From the NCBI GenBank assembly GCA_963691705.1, contig OY829537.1:68717352-68781351 (forward strand): a stretch of DNA of 64,000 nt, in the 5' to 3' direction. Positions within the stretch are counted from its first letter, which is position 1, and the number at the start of each line of letters is the position of its first letter. Positions 41,136 through 52,316 of this stretch are shown piece by piece. The notes beneath the pieces were generated by a model. It worked only from the letters and a program-made list of their open reading frames with translations, did no database searches and was not told the origin of the DNA. Source of the DNA: Viola odorata. Lineage: Eukaryota; Streptophyta; Magnoliopsida; Malpighiales; Violaceae. The position numbers were made by a program, and so were the translations under genes.

Positions 41136-42499
41136 CTAGGTCTGGATAGGTGGGACATCCACCATGGCCTCCTCAACTATTGAGGGCTGGAATCCTTCAT
41201 TAAAGGGTTTTAGTCTCTGGCCATTAACCTTGAAGATGATTCCTATGATTGGGTTTTGAATCTCGACCGCCCCATGGTTGTAAACTGTCGTGACCACGAA
41301 AGGTCCTGACCATTTGGACTTCAGCTTTCCGGCAAAGACTCGCAGGCGTGAGTTGTACAATAAGACTTGCTGTCCGACTGAAAAGGTTTTGGGATGAAGG
41401 TGCCTGTCATGGTAAGCTTTTCTCTTGCCCTTGTAGAGCATGGCATTCTCATAAGCATCGTCCCTCAATTCTTCTAGCTCTTGGATTTGTAAACGCCTGT
41501 GTTGATTGGCGAGGCCTATATCTGTATTCACTTTCCTGATGGCCCAAAAAGCCTTGTGCTCTATCTCCACTGGAAGATGGCACGGCTTGCCATAGACAAG
41601 TCTGTAGGGAGTCATTCCGATTGGGGTCTTGAAAGCTGTACGATAGGCCCAAAGTGCATCATCCAATTTCAGACTCCAATCTTTCCAGGACTGGTTAATG
41701 GTCTTCTCAAGGATGAACTTAATCTCACGGTTAGAGACCTCGACTTGGCCATTAGTCTGAGGGTGATAGGTGGTGGATGTTCTATGGTGGACTCCATACT
41801 TTTCAAGAGTGAGGCCACGACACGGTTGCAGAAATGGGTACCCCTATCGCTGATGAGTGCTCTAGGTGTACCAAACAGGTTGAAGATATTGGTGCAGAGA
41901 AAATTCACGACCACCTTAGAGTCATCCGTCCAGTGGCCTTAGCCTCAACCATTTGGAAACATAATCGACGGCCAGAAGGATGTAGATGTTGCCAAAGGAG
42001 TTGGGAAAGGGGCCCACGAAATCTATACCCCAGATATCGAAAATCTCACAGGTGATAATGTTTGTCAAGGGCATTTGATTCCTGGCCCCGATATTTCCAG
42101 TGACCTGACATTGGGGGCACGAAGCGCAATACATGTAACTATCCTTGAAAATGGAGGGCCAGTACAGACCAGCTTCCAGGACCTGCAGGGCAGTTTTCTT
42201 GGCCGCGAAATGTCCTCTTTCTGAATGACAGAAACTAAGGATCGAGGGCACCTCGTCCATGGTTACACATCTATGGATTATCTGATCCGAACAGTGCTTC
42301 CACAGGTAGGGGCTGTCCCAAATGTAGTATTTGGCTTGCCTTCTGATTTTGTTGCATTCGGAAGGGGAGGCATCAGCTGGGTAAGTGCCAGTAGCACAAA
42401 AGTTTGCAATATCAGAAAACTATGGGGAATAAATAGCCTGAGCTAGACATAATCGCTCGTCTGGAAAAGTATCTCGGATTGGCTCAAGCGAATTGTCTT
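41136..42499 (-). pseudogene. pol: Athila-B integrase
   Basis: Minus strand. N-terminal zinc-binding part: CHSERGHFAAKKTAL, YCASCPQCQ. Core: [38 protein letters not shown]. The frame changes near 41915 and again near 41667, and stops lie around 42440-42480. The C-terminal part from 41666 is open for 176 codons ([33 protein letters not shown]). This is the part Athila-A lacks. Integrase would join element DNA to the chromosome. Confidence 0.86.
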
Positions 42500-44186
42500 C
42501 CTGGGCTGGAAGTCTACTCAAGTGGTCTGCCACAAGATTTTCTCTTCCTGCCTTATCTTTGATAGCAATATCAAATTCTTACAGGAGCAGGATCCAACGA
42601 ATAAGTCATGGTTTGGTATCAGCTTTGGTCAACAAACACTGAAGGGAAGAATGGTCCGAGTAGACGAGGACATGGGTGCCTAGGAGATATTGCCTGAATT
42701 TATCAAGGGCATAGACTACGGCCAGGAGTTCTTTCTCTATGGTTGTGTAGTTCTGCTAGGCCGAGTCTAGTAGCTTGGAAGCATAGTAGATAACATGGGT
42801 CTCTTTATCCTTCTTTTGGCCCAAAACGGCGCCCAGTGCTTGATTACTGGCATTACACATGACCTCGAAAGGTAATGTCCAATCGGGGGCACGAATAATC
42901 GGGGCCGAGATAAGTCTGTTCTTGAGAAGTTCAAAAGCGACTTTGCAGGCCTCATTGAAATCAATGGGCACTTCCTTCTGGAGCAAGTGACACATTGGTT
43001 GAGCAATCTTGGAAAAATCCTTAATAAATCGTCGGTAGAAACCGGCGTGGCCTAGAAAAGATCGCACATCTCGAACACAGGATGGATAGGGCAAGGATTC
43101 TATCACCTCGATCTTGGCTTTGTCAACCTCGATTCCCTTGGCCGAGATGACATGACCAAGTACCAGGGCTCGATCCACCATGAAGTGACATTTTTCAAAA
43201 TTCAGAACAAGATTTGTCTCTATGCAGCGCTCTAGGTACCGCTTCAGATTGTTCATGCATTCCTCAAAAGAATTCCCATAGACAGTGAAGTCGTCCATGA
43301 AGACCTCGATTCCATCCTCAACTAGCTCAGAGAAAATGCTGGCCATCCAACGTTGAAAGGTGCCAGGGGCGTTACACAGGCCGAAGGGCATGCGTCTATA
43401 CGCGAAGGTCCCGAAAGGGCAGGTAAAGGTGGTATTTTCCTAGTCTTCAGGAGCAACTAGGATTTGATGAAAACCGGAGTAACCGTCTAGACAGCAATAG
43501 TGGGACTTCCCGGCGAGACGTTCTAGCATCTGATCGATAAAGGGCAGGGGAAAATGATCTTTCCTAGTAGCGGCATTCAATTGGCGGTAGTCAATACACA
43601 CTCTCTACCCATTCTGGATCCGGGTAGGAATGGATTTGCCATCTTGACCGATGGTGATGGTTATGCCTGTTTTCTTGGGCACGACCTGGATAGGGCTGAC
43701 CCATGGGCTATCTGAGATGGGGTAGATAACTCCTGCATCTAGTAACTTCAGAATCTCTTTCTTTACCACTTCCATCATTGGTGGATTCAGTCGACGCTGG
43801 GGCTGGCGGATGGTCTGGCTCGCGTCTTCTAGGTGGATGTGATGAGTGCATAATGCTAGGGACAAGCCCTTGATGTCCGCAATGGTCCATCCTATGGCTT
43901 GTCTGAAGTTCTTCAGTAAGGAAACCAGCTCGGATTCCTCGGGGTTTTTGAGCTTGTTGGAGATAATGACGGGCAATGAGTTATCGGGGCCTAGATAAGC
44001 ATACTTCAAATGGGAAGGCAATGGCTTCAGATCGAGGGCTGGAGCCTGATCAATAGAGAGAAATAACTTAACATGGCCTGGATATTCAGGAGACTGCTTC
44101 GGAGACTCATGTTGAGTAACAACGCATTCTTCTAGGGCAACGACGACAGAGTGTAATTCAGGTGGAATGGGAAGTGTCGAGGCCAC
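42500..44186 (-). pseudogene. pol: Athila-B reverse transcriptase and RNase H
   Basis: Starts with PPELHSVVVALEE, then IGWTIADIKGLS and VSPIQVVPKKTG. An in-frame TAG at 43605-43607 and another at 43440-43442 break it; after that FAYRRMPFGLCNAPGTF and the catalytic FMDD (43290-43301) are present. RNase H reads MCNASNQALGAVLG: the first catalytic aspartate is asparagine (codon 42852-42854), so RNase H should be dead even without the stops. The TAG at 43440 is shared with Athila-A (21483). Confidence 0.88.
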
Positions 44187-45160
44187 GACATCTAGAAGAG
44201 CGGGTGTCAGACTCTTGTCAAGGGAAGACTACAAGGGGTCAGTAGAATATATTTCATCAATCTCCCCTATATTGGGGTCAATAATATCAACATAATTCAC
44301 ACTAGAGAATTCAGAGGGGTATCGCATGACTTCTAGCATATTGAATTTGATGATCTCTCCATCAAATTCGAGGGAGATGGTGGCATCATGAACATCAATC
44401 TTTGCTCGGGCTGTGGCAAAAAATGGGCGACCTAGAAGAACATCTGTAGACTTGGTGGCATCTTCGTTCTCCATTGCAATCACATAGAAATCCGCAGGGA
44501 ACAAAAATTCTCCCACTTGGACTAGGACATCCTTGATTATCCCCTCGGGGTAGATGATAGAACGATCAGCGAGCTGGATGGCAAGGTCTATAGGCACGAG
44601 AGGCTCGAGGCCTAGACTATGGTAAATGATCAAGGGCATGACATTAATTCCTACTCCTAGATCACACATGGCCTTGCCAATATCGACTGTGCCAATTCGG
44701 CAGGGGATAATGAACATGCCTTGGTCCTTGCATTTTGGAGGGATTCGACGCTGGATATGTGCAGAAGTGTTGGCCCCTACGCTGATCTTGTTAACTTCGG
44801 CGAACTTGTTTTTGTCCGTGCATAATTGCTTCAGGAATTTGGCATAGCGAGGGATATTCTTCACTGCCTGGAGAAGAGGGATGTTAACAACCATTTTACT
44901 GAACATTTCAAAGATATCGCGATCCTCCTTGTCTTTCTTGGCCTTGACCAATCTGTGAGGGAACGGGGGCTCGAGAATCTTATGAATGTACTCTTGAGTA
45001 AATTCTGGTGGGTTGGGGTCATTCCGTGGTGAGCCTCTAGGAGAGCAGATTCTGTCTTCCTTGACCTCTACGAATCTAGGGACCTTGGGGAGCTTCGTCC
45101 TAGGGTTATGCTGGATCTCGGCTTCTGGAGAATTTTCAACATCTAGGTTTATGCTGGTTT
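44187..45160 (-). pseudogene. Athila-B protease region
   Basis: Minus frame 44951-44229 is open for 240 codons: MFSKMVVNIPLLQAV, RYAKFLKQL, CDLGVGINVMP, LLGRPFFATARAKIDV. The catalytic motif is DLGV rather than DLGA or DLGS; the aspartate is present, but the change after Gly is unusual and may impair activity. It lies one frame away from gag, so a frameshift occurred near 45170. Confidence 0.84.
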
Positions 45161-46681
45161 CAAGGTCGTTCCACCACGCAAAGTTACTGCACAGACATTG
45201 TGCTTCAGATTCATTTCGGTCTGAGGTGGTAATCTGCCATGATTTGTTAACTCTTGCATTTTGGCAGTCATGGCACTCATTTGCCTATTAAGCTCATCTA
45301 TTTCTTTCTGCTACTCAGGATTCTTGGGTACCTCAGCAGTCGGGGTCTGGATAAAAGTCTGGTCCTGAGGAGGTTGATGTTAATACTGATTCTGATGATA
45401 TGTGGGTCGAGGTCTGAAATTCGGCATGTTAGGAGGGGGATTTCCATAGGGGTTCTGGTGTTGTTGATGGCTAGGTCCCGAAAGTTGAGGGTTTGGAACT
45501 CATCCTGGATTTTGCTGTTTCCAGCCCTGGTTGTAATTTTGGTCGTAAGGGATTGGAATAAATTGGCCAGCAGCATTCACTTGTATTTCATCCGGAATAT
45601 GGGGGTGTGCATCAGTGGGGTGATCCACAAAATTGCATATTTGGCATACCTTGACAGGTGCGGGTTGTCCGGTCATGAAATTCTAGAACATCCCCGTGAG
45701 AGATGATATCTGATTCTGTAGGGCAGCCACTTGGACATCCTGGCCTGGATTGTTTGCGAGGTCGTCAGAGGCATTCTTGGCCATGAGCTCTATTGTTGCT
45801 CGAGCGGCTGTTAGGGTGAGAGCAGTCAAAGATCCTCCGGCAGCTGCGTTGAGCAACGCCTTATCATGAGCTTTGAGGCCTTCACAAAAATACTGAATAA
45901 GGGCGTGCTCGGTAAGGTTATGGGCTGGACAGCTAGATTGCATCTTCTGGAACCTCTCATAGTACTGGTCTAGAGTCTCCTCTTTCTTCTGAACTATGGA
46001 GACGAGTTGCTTGCGCGTGGTGTTGGAGATAGAAGTTGGATAGTACTTCTCAGTGAAGATTTTTGACAGGTCTGTCCAAGAACGAATGGATCTTGCGGGA
46101 AGGTCATAATACCAGTCGAGGGCATCATCTTTGAGAGACCACTGGAATGCACGTAGCTTGGCTTGCTCAATGCTGACGTTGGCGGGTTTCATGGCCTCGC
46201 AAATAGAGTGGAGCTGTTGGAGATGACGAAGAGCATTTTCCTTAGCGACCCCCCGAAAAGTAGACAGATGATGAAGTGCGGCTGACTTCAGAGTCTAGTC
46301 ATGAGGGACGTTAGGCCAGTCAATGCAGCTACTTGCCATATCGAGGGTTGCATGGAAATTATCAATGTTTTGTTGATCTAGGGGTGGTGGTGGTGGTTGA
46401 TTCTCACGACGTTCAAGGTTGTCATGGTTGTCAAGGTCTTCCATTGCTGGAAAATCGAACTGGGCTGGTATGGGGTTGTCGGGGTCACGCTGAAGGAAGG
46501 TTAGGTCTACGAAAAGCTGGTGTTCCTGGTCAGCCAGATTAGAAGGGGATCCGTCGAGGGCAGGATGTGGGATTACTCTACGATGAGCAGATGTTCCTCG
46601 GGCTTGCCTACGAAGTCCTCTTTCTGTTCTGGTCAACTCGAGGTCTAGAGGTAGTAGATCGGGGGCAGGTCTCCTGGTCAT
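45161..46681 (-). pseudogene. gag: Athila-B gag
   Basis: ATG at 46681 (MTRRPAPDLLPLD), 34 bp after the PBS. Stop TAG at 46295-46297. The capsid text ALDWYYDLPARSIRSW, YYPTSISNTTRKQLVS and LIQYFCEGLKAHDKALL matches Athila-A gag. The zinc knuckle CQICNFVDHPTDAH has lost its last cysteine, whereas Athila-A lost the first. Further stops lie between 45300 and 45680. Confidence 0.86.
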
Positions 46682-46715
46682 ACAAAAAACAAAAATAGAA
46701 TTAGTACCGTTCAAT

Positions 46716-46732
46716 CCCCGACAATGGCGCCA
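46716..46732 (-). other. Athila-B primer-binding site, tRNA-Asp type
   Basis: Minus strand TGGCGCCATTGTCGGGG, five bases from the LTR end at 46738; two mismatches to the plant tRNA-Asp 3' end complement. Confidence 0.85.
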
Positions 46733-46737
46733 AAATT

Positions 46738-48305
46738 TGATCGTCACTCTAATATACTAATATTTTCCTAGTGCGTAGATGCACAAAATAATGTGTACAG
46801 GGCAAGACAGGGTCGAACCATAGAGATTGAAGGAATAAAACATTAATAAAGATGTATGACAAGGTAATATGCAACAGATCCAAACCAAGTAACACTAAGG
46901 GGGGTTTTATGTTGATTAATGAATTAATCAACGTAGAGTATGGGAGCTAACAAAATAGAATTGTAAAGTAATTATCTAGGGCACCAAAGTAAGATATAAT
47001 CTAGGGCAAGAAATATAAAAAGATCGAGGGCCAGAAAAGAAATAAAGGAGATATAAAGCAGATAGGAAGAGATCTTAGCGAAAGGCGTTCCTTTGGGTTG
47101 TTTACTAGGTTGGCTAGTCATTGGTGCAAAAATATTCCAGACTCATGTGCAGACCTGCTATAAGGACCGCGTTTCCACGTCGCGTCCCCTGCTTACCTTC
47201 TTAGATAAAAGTCACCCCCCGTTTCCACATAAGAGGTGACCTTGACGTTCCGCCATCCTCCCAGGCACGAATGCGGGGAGGCCAAACTCAGAACGCCCAT
47301 GAAGGGGAGGTAAGATAGATCTAGGGCGCGATAGCTCGGCTTGTCAGACCCGTACCCCATACCCTAGATAACTGTTTACCCCTAGACAGAGGTCTCTCGC
47401 GCTACCTCCGCTAGGTGTCTACTACTATTCTAGGGCTTCGCGTCAGGTATAACCCTAGAAATGACACTACTTATGCAGAAATATTAACAGGTGATCAAAC
47501 TCTTAACACTTCTAGACAAGCATGGAATTAAAACGGTAAACAATCATGTGCCACAAGAGAATATATTAAGCATGCATTACACCTCTTAGCCAAACCCTAC
47601 AACCCTTGAAATACCCTTCAGTAAGAAGGGGGTATTTAGCTACTCATACTATAATATAAACAGTAGATATTAATAATCATGCAATAACAAAGAGAATAAA
47701 GAGGGAGTAGAGGAAACCAATAGATTAATTAATAATCAAGGAGAAAGCTTGCTCCGAAACAAAGGTTGTTCTTGATGACAAGAGGAGAAGATCCCCAGAA
47801 AATAAGAGTTGAATTGATGTAAGAAAATATCCTAGGACAGTCGTCCTTACAAAAACCCTAAAGCTAAGCTTATATAGCCTAAACCTAGCTAGGAGACAAA
47901 ACAGCTAAGAGGAAGGAGAAACAATGAGGGCGTGACAGCACATGTCCTTGCAAAGGGAATATTCTGGGATTCCTCACACGCCTGGTGCCTTCTAGAAATG
48001 CATAGGATCCCGTGCGTATCTTTGAAGATGCTTCTCTTTGGTTTCGTTCTAAGGAAGATGCAGAACTGTCGAGGCATTGAGACAACGCACTGGTCTAGTT
48101 CGCGTCGAGGTCTTGACAACGTTCTGGTCTTCTAGGCCTTGAAACTGGAAATCCTCAGAAATTCTCCAAAATTGCTTCTCTTCGATCTTTTCCCTCTTTT
48201 GACCCTAATCTGCAAATAAGATTGGAATAAGGGTCAAATAGCAAGTTCAAGCCCCCAAAAGGGCTAGAAAAGAGGGTAAAATCGGGACCATGAAACGTGC
48301 TATCA
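46738..48305 (-). repeat. Athila-B 5' LTR (1568 bp), array LTR 1
   Basis: In plus orientation TGATCGTCACTC..ACGTGCTATCA. It lacks the Tat-like LTR present in the next four LTRs. Minus-strand TATA at 47871-47877. Followed by CCAAT, the TSD of Athila-B. Confidence 0.93.
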
Positions 48306-48535
48306 CCAATCAACTCATTCACCCTAGCAAAAATACCCATTTTGTCTAAAAATTCAAGATCAAGTTGGGCACAAAGGGCAACACAAATACCATGCAAAGC
48401 TAACAACCTATCATTAGTGGGCTTATCAGGAATGTCTAGCCAACCATGAAGGTGAGAAAGGTCGGGAGTTACCTGGGCTATGGGAGCAGCTGTGCCTGCT
48501 CTGAAGTGGGCAGAACGCGCGGCAGGAGTAGGCAT
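48306..48535 (-). pseudogene. Athila-O ORF-1, N-terminal fragment (array spacer 1)
   Basis: Minus frame starts MPTPAARSAHF directly at the next LTR and reads DLSHLHGWLDI, LHGICVALCAQLDLEFLDKMGIF, matching the SPHEWIVF..LDVDFLAKMGI region of Athila-B ORF-1. It ends at the CCAAT TSD, and its reading continues at 25111. The ATG is probably internal, because the LTR abuts it without a PBS. Confidence 0.82.
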
Positions 48536-48775
48536 TGATCGTCACACAAATATACTAATATTTTCCTGGTGCCTAGATGAACAAATTAATGTGTACAGCG
48601 CAAGACAGGGTCGAACCACAGAGATTGAAGGAGTAAATTGCTAATGAAGATGTATGACAAGGCAATATGCAACAGATCTAACCAAAGTAACACTACTGGG
48701 GGGGTTTTATGTTGGTTAACGAGTTAATCAATGCAGAGTATAGGAGCTAACAAAACAGAATTGTAAAGTACTTAT

Positions 48776-50757
48776 TGTTGCTACCCGATTTTGGATTTTT
48801 CTCGTCACAATTTTGCATATTTAGCGTTTACCGCATTTAATAGCTCGTCTAGGTCAAATTTCTGCCGATTCTTGGTCCTAGGCTAGTTTGTTTAATATTG
48901 CGTGTCATTTCGTGCCTTTTTAATTTTTTTGTACTTTTAACTGTCTTTTTGCGAACTTCTATCGGTCTCGAGTAAGTTTTCCCGGACCGTGGGTCGGGCG
49001 CGTAATGTCTTTAATTGATAAATACGTACTATTTTTCTCTTTCACGCCACCTAGTTCAGTTTCGTTCAATTTTTGTCGTAAGGATATTTATTTTACGTCC
49101 GAACTTTTGACATTTCCGAAAGAGAAAATAAATGCATTAAATCAAACTTTCTATTTATTCGCTGTATACTATTTATCTTGTCTTATTTTTCTACACACTT
49201 TTGTGCCCTCGGTTCGGGTTTATTTTCATTTTCGAGCAACTTCGCTCGTACCAAAATATCCCGTTTGTATTTGAATTAATGCATTAATGTCCAATTAATG
49301 CATTCTTATCCCAGCTGCGTCACCTTTCAAGCAAACCGACTCCCTCCTTTGATCCTCAGCCAAGCATTCCCTACATGTTGATCTACAACCAAAGCTTCAT
49401 CATGAGAAACCTCCCATCGACCGCACTGTTCATGGCCACTCTCCCTTGCTCATCACGTCCGCGATGCCCACTCTCACCTTGGCCTCCAAGTCCACTCGCG
49501 GCTGCCTTGCCTATAAATAGCAAGCAATCTTCAACGAAGAAAAATGGGGGACCAATCCGGCTCTAGTCCTCCCCCTCCCTTTTATTCATGCTCTCTCTAC
49601 TTTACTCAATTGATTTTAATTAATTGCATTTTTAATTAATTCACTACTCTGTTCCAATTTAATTATTTAAATGTTGTTTCAATTTAATTAATTTCAGTCT
49701 CTTGATTTAATTGCTGTTTGGTTTAGGGCTGGATTTGTTGTTGATTTCGTGTTGGGAAAGGTCACCGCCGAAGAAGAGCCGTTGTTATTTCTGCGGCTCC
49801 GCTGCTGCTGCTGTCGTGCTCCGCCACTGCTGCTGCCGAGCTGTTGTTGTGCTGCAAATGTCACCTGCCGCCGTAGCCGGAGTTGCTGCTGTCGCTAGGA
49901 GATGCTGGAGCTTCCGCTGCCGTTGTTCCATTTGTTGTTACCCACTGTTCTGTTTTGGTTAAATGGAGAAAGGTTGAAGACGATGCAGTGAAGTGGGAGG
50001 GAAGAAAGAAAAGGTTTGGGCTGGTTTTAATTCAAATGAAGGGTCATGGGCTTGGCACAAAACCAAGCCCAAACGGGAAAAAGAAAGGCAAGGGCTAGCT
50101 TGCGCAAGCCCACCAGGAAAAGAAAAGAAAGAGGCCCGCAAGCCCATCTGTTGGGCTGGTCTGGTCTGCCTTGGGCCCATCTGTGGAGCCCAGTCATCAA
50201 GGCCCATCGATTTATTTTTCGTAAATGGATCATTGTAATAATTATTTAAGTAATTATTTTTGTTGGTTTGTAATAATTATTTAAGTAATTATTTTAATTG
50301 TGGTTTGTAATAATTAGTTAAGTAATTAATTTAGTTGTGGTTTGTAATAAATTAATTAGATAATTAGCTAAAAATCGTGTATGTTTGTTTATACCTATTT
50401 TATTATCAATTGTCGTTAACTTTGGCTTTGAAGGGTTCGTCAAATCGGGTAAGTTTAGCTTAAAACCTTTTATTTATTTTTATGTTTTAAATGAATTTTT
50501 ATTCATCTTTTATGCTTTGAATGAATGTTCATGAAAGAGGTCAAAACCTCGATTACCTCGTACGCATGACCACTTAGGAGGCGCTAGACCTACCCACTCG
50601 TATGCATGACATATAGAATTGCTAAAACAATAAAATCAACTCACATGCTTATGTGTTTACGTCGCTTGTTTTATGCCATGAAATTAATTGCGATACATTG
50701 ATATATGAGTATGGTGGTCCCAATACCACGCAAAATATGTGTGCATACACCAATCGG
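48776..50757 (+). mobile_element. Tat-like LTR inside array LTR 2
   Basis: Starts TGTTGCTACCCGATTTTGG as Tat-1 does, but is a different subfamily (about 1.98 kb). It has a TATA box CTATAAATAG at 49511-49520, a CTG-rich block (49765-49960) and a hairpin at 50048-50070. The end lacks the GTGCGATA terminus of Tat-1, and only 3 bp (TAT) are shared at the flanks, so the 3' end may be truncated. Confidence 0.82.
49511..49520 (+). promoter_or_regulatory. TATA box of Tat-like LTR, array unit 2
   Basis: CTATAAATAG. The same box is intact at 53206-53215 (unit 3) but reads CAATAAATAG at about 56914 and 60623 (units 4 and 5). It points right, towards the left-pointing Athila TATA at 51652. Confidence 0.6.
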
Positions 50758-52086
50758 TATCTAGGGCACGAAAGTAAAATGTGATCCAGGGCTAGAAATA
50801 TAAACAGTTCGGGCGCAGGAAAAGTAATGAAAAAGATATTAATCAAATAGGACGAGATCTTAGCAAAAGGTGCTCCAATGGGTTGTTTTCTAGGTCAGCT
50901 AGTCATCGGTACAGAGGTATTCCAGACTCATGTGCAGATCTGCTATAGGGACCGCGTTTCCACACCGCATCCCCTGCTTACCTTCTTAGATAAAAGTCAC
51001 CCCCCGTTTCCACATATGAGGTGACCTTGACGTTCCGCCATCCTCCCAGGCACGAATGCGGGGAGGCCAAACTCAGAACGCCCATGAAGGGGAGGTAAGA
51101 TAGATCTAGGGCGCAATAGCTCGGCATGTCAGACCCGTATCCCATACCCTAGATAACTGTTTACCCTGGACAGAGGTCTCTCGCGTTACCTCTGCTAGGT
51201 GTCTACTATTATTCCTGGGCTTCGCGCCAGGTATAACCCTGGAAATGACATTCACTCATGCAGAAATACTAACAGGTGATCAGACTCTTAATATCCCTAT
51301 ACGAGTATGGAGTTAAATCAGTAAACAATCATGTGTCACAAGAGAATATGTTAAGCATGCATTAGACCTCTCAGCCGCACCCTATAACCCTCGAAACACC
51401 CTTCACTAAGAAGGGGGTATTTAGCTACTCATACTATAATATAAACACTAGGTATATAGAATCATAGAATAACAAAGAAAGTAAAAAGGGAGTAGAGGAA
51501 ACTGATAGATTAATTAATGATCGAAGAGGAAGGTTGCGCCAAAGGCTGTTCTTCATGACAAGAGGAGAAGATCCCTAGAAAATAAGTGCTGAAATTAATG
51601 TAAGAAAATATCCTTGGACAACCGTCGTTACAAAAACCCTAAAGCTAAGCTTATATAGCCTAAACCTAGCTAGGAGACAAAACAGCTAAGAGGAAGGAGA
51701 AACAATGAGGGTGTGACAGCACATCTCCTTACAAAGGGAATATTCTGGGATTCCTCACATGCCTGGTGCCTTCTAGAAGTGCATAGGATCCCGTGCGAAT
51801 CTTGGAAGATGCTTCTCTTTGGTTTCGTTCTAAGGAAGATGCAGAACTGTCGAGGCCTTGAGACAACGCACTGGTCTAGTTCGCGTCGAGGTCTTGACAA
51901 CGTTCTGGTCTTCTAGGCCTTGAAACTGGAAATCCTCAGAAATTCTCCAAAATTGCTTCTCTTCGATCTTTTCCCTCTTTTGACCCTAATCTGCAAATAA
52001 GATTGGAATAAGGGTCAAATAGCAAGTTCAAGCCCCCAAAAGGGCTAGAAAAGAGGGTAAAATCGGGACCATGAAACGTGCTATCA

Positions 52087-52316
52087 CCAATCAACTCATT
52101 CATCCTAGCAAAAATACCCATTTTGTCTAAAAGTTCAAGATCAAGTTGGGCACAAAGGGCAACACAAATACCAGGCAAAGCTAACAACCTATCATTACTG
52201 GTCTTATCAGGAATGTCTAGCCCACCATGAAGGTGAGAAAGGTCGTGAGTTACCTGGGCTATGGGAGCTGTTGTGCCTGCTCTGACGTGGGCAGAACGCC
52301 CGGCAGGAGTAGGCAT
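52087..52316 (-). pseudogene. ORF-1 fragment, array spacer 2
   Basis: Copy of 48306-48535 (MPTPAGRSAHV..) with a few substitutions, including VTHDLS where spacers 1 and 4 have VTPDLS. Begins CCAAT. Confidence 0.85.

Larger units (their letters stand above)
25112..48305 (-). mobile_element. Athila-B, full-length Athila element with nested CRM-1
   Basis: TSD CCAAT lies on both sides (25107-25111 and 48306-48310). In its own sense: 5' LTR 48305-46738, tRNA-Asp PBS, gag, protease, RT, RNase H, integrase, [solo LTR], ORF-1, PPT, 3' LTR 36772-35711 plus 25608-25112. The 3' LTR is split by CRM-1. Without CRM-1 the 3' LTR is 1559 bp, against 1568 bp for the 5' LTR. Confidence 0.92.
48536..52086 (-). 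repeat. array LTR 2 (X/B chimera, with Tat-like LTR)
   Basis: 1569 bp of Athila LTR (48536-48775 and 50758-52086) around the Tat-like insert. It keeps a 73-86 bp stretch (about 48655-48730) that LTRs 3-5 have deleted. X-like up to about 51630, B-like from about 51640. Minus TATA at 51652-51658. Confidence 0.9.

Noticed and set aside
49711..50098. Small Cys-rich frame (CCCRAVAVL type), repeated at 53406, 57114 and 60823, resembling a cysteine-rich peptide
   Set aside because: Same triplet block in the Tat-like LTR; no signal peptide or cysteine spacing of a known family.
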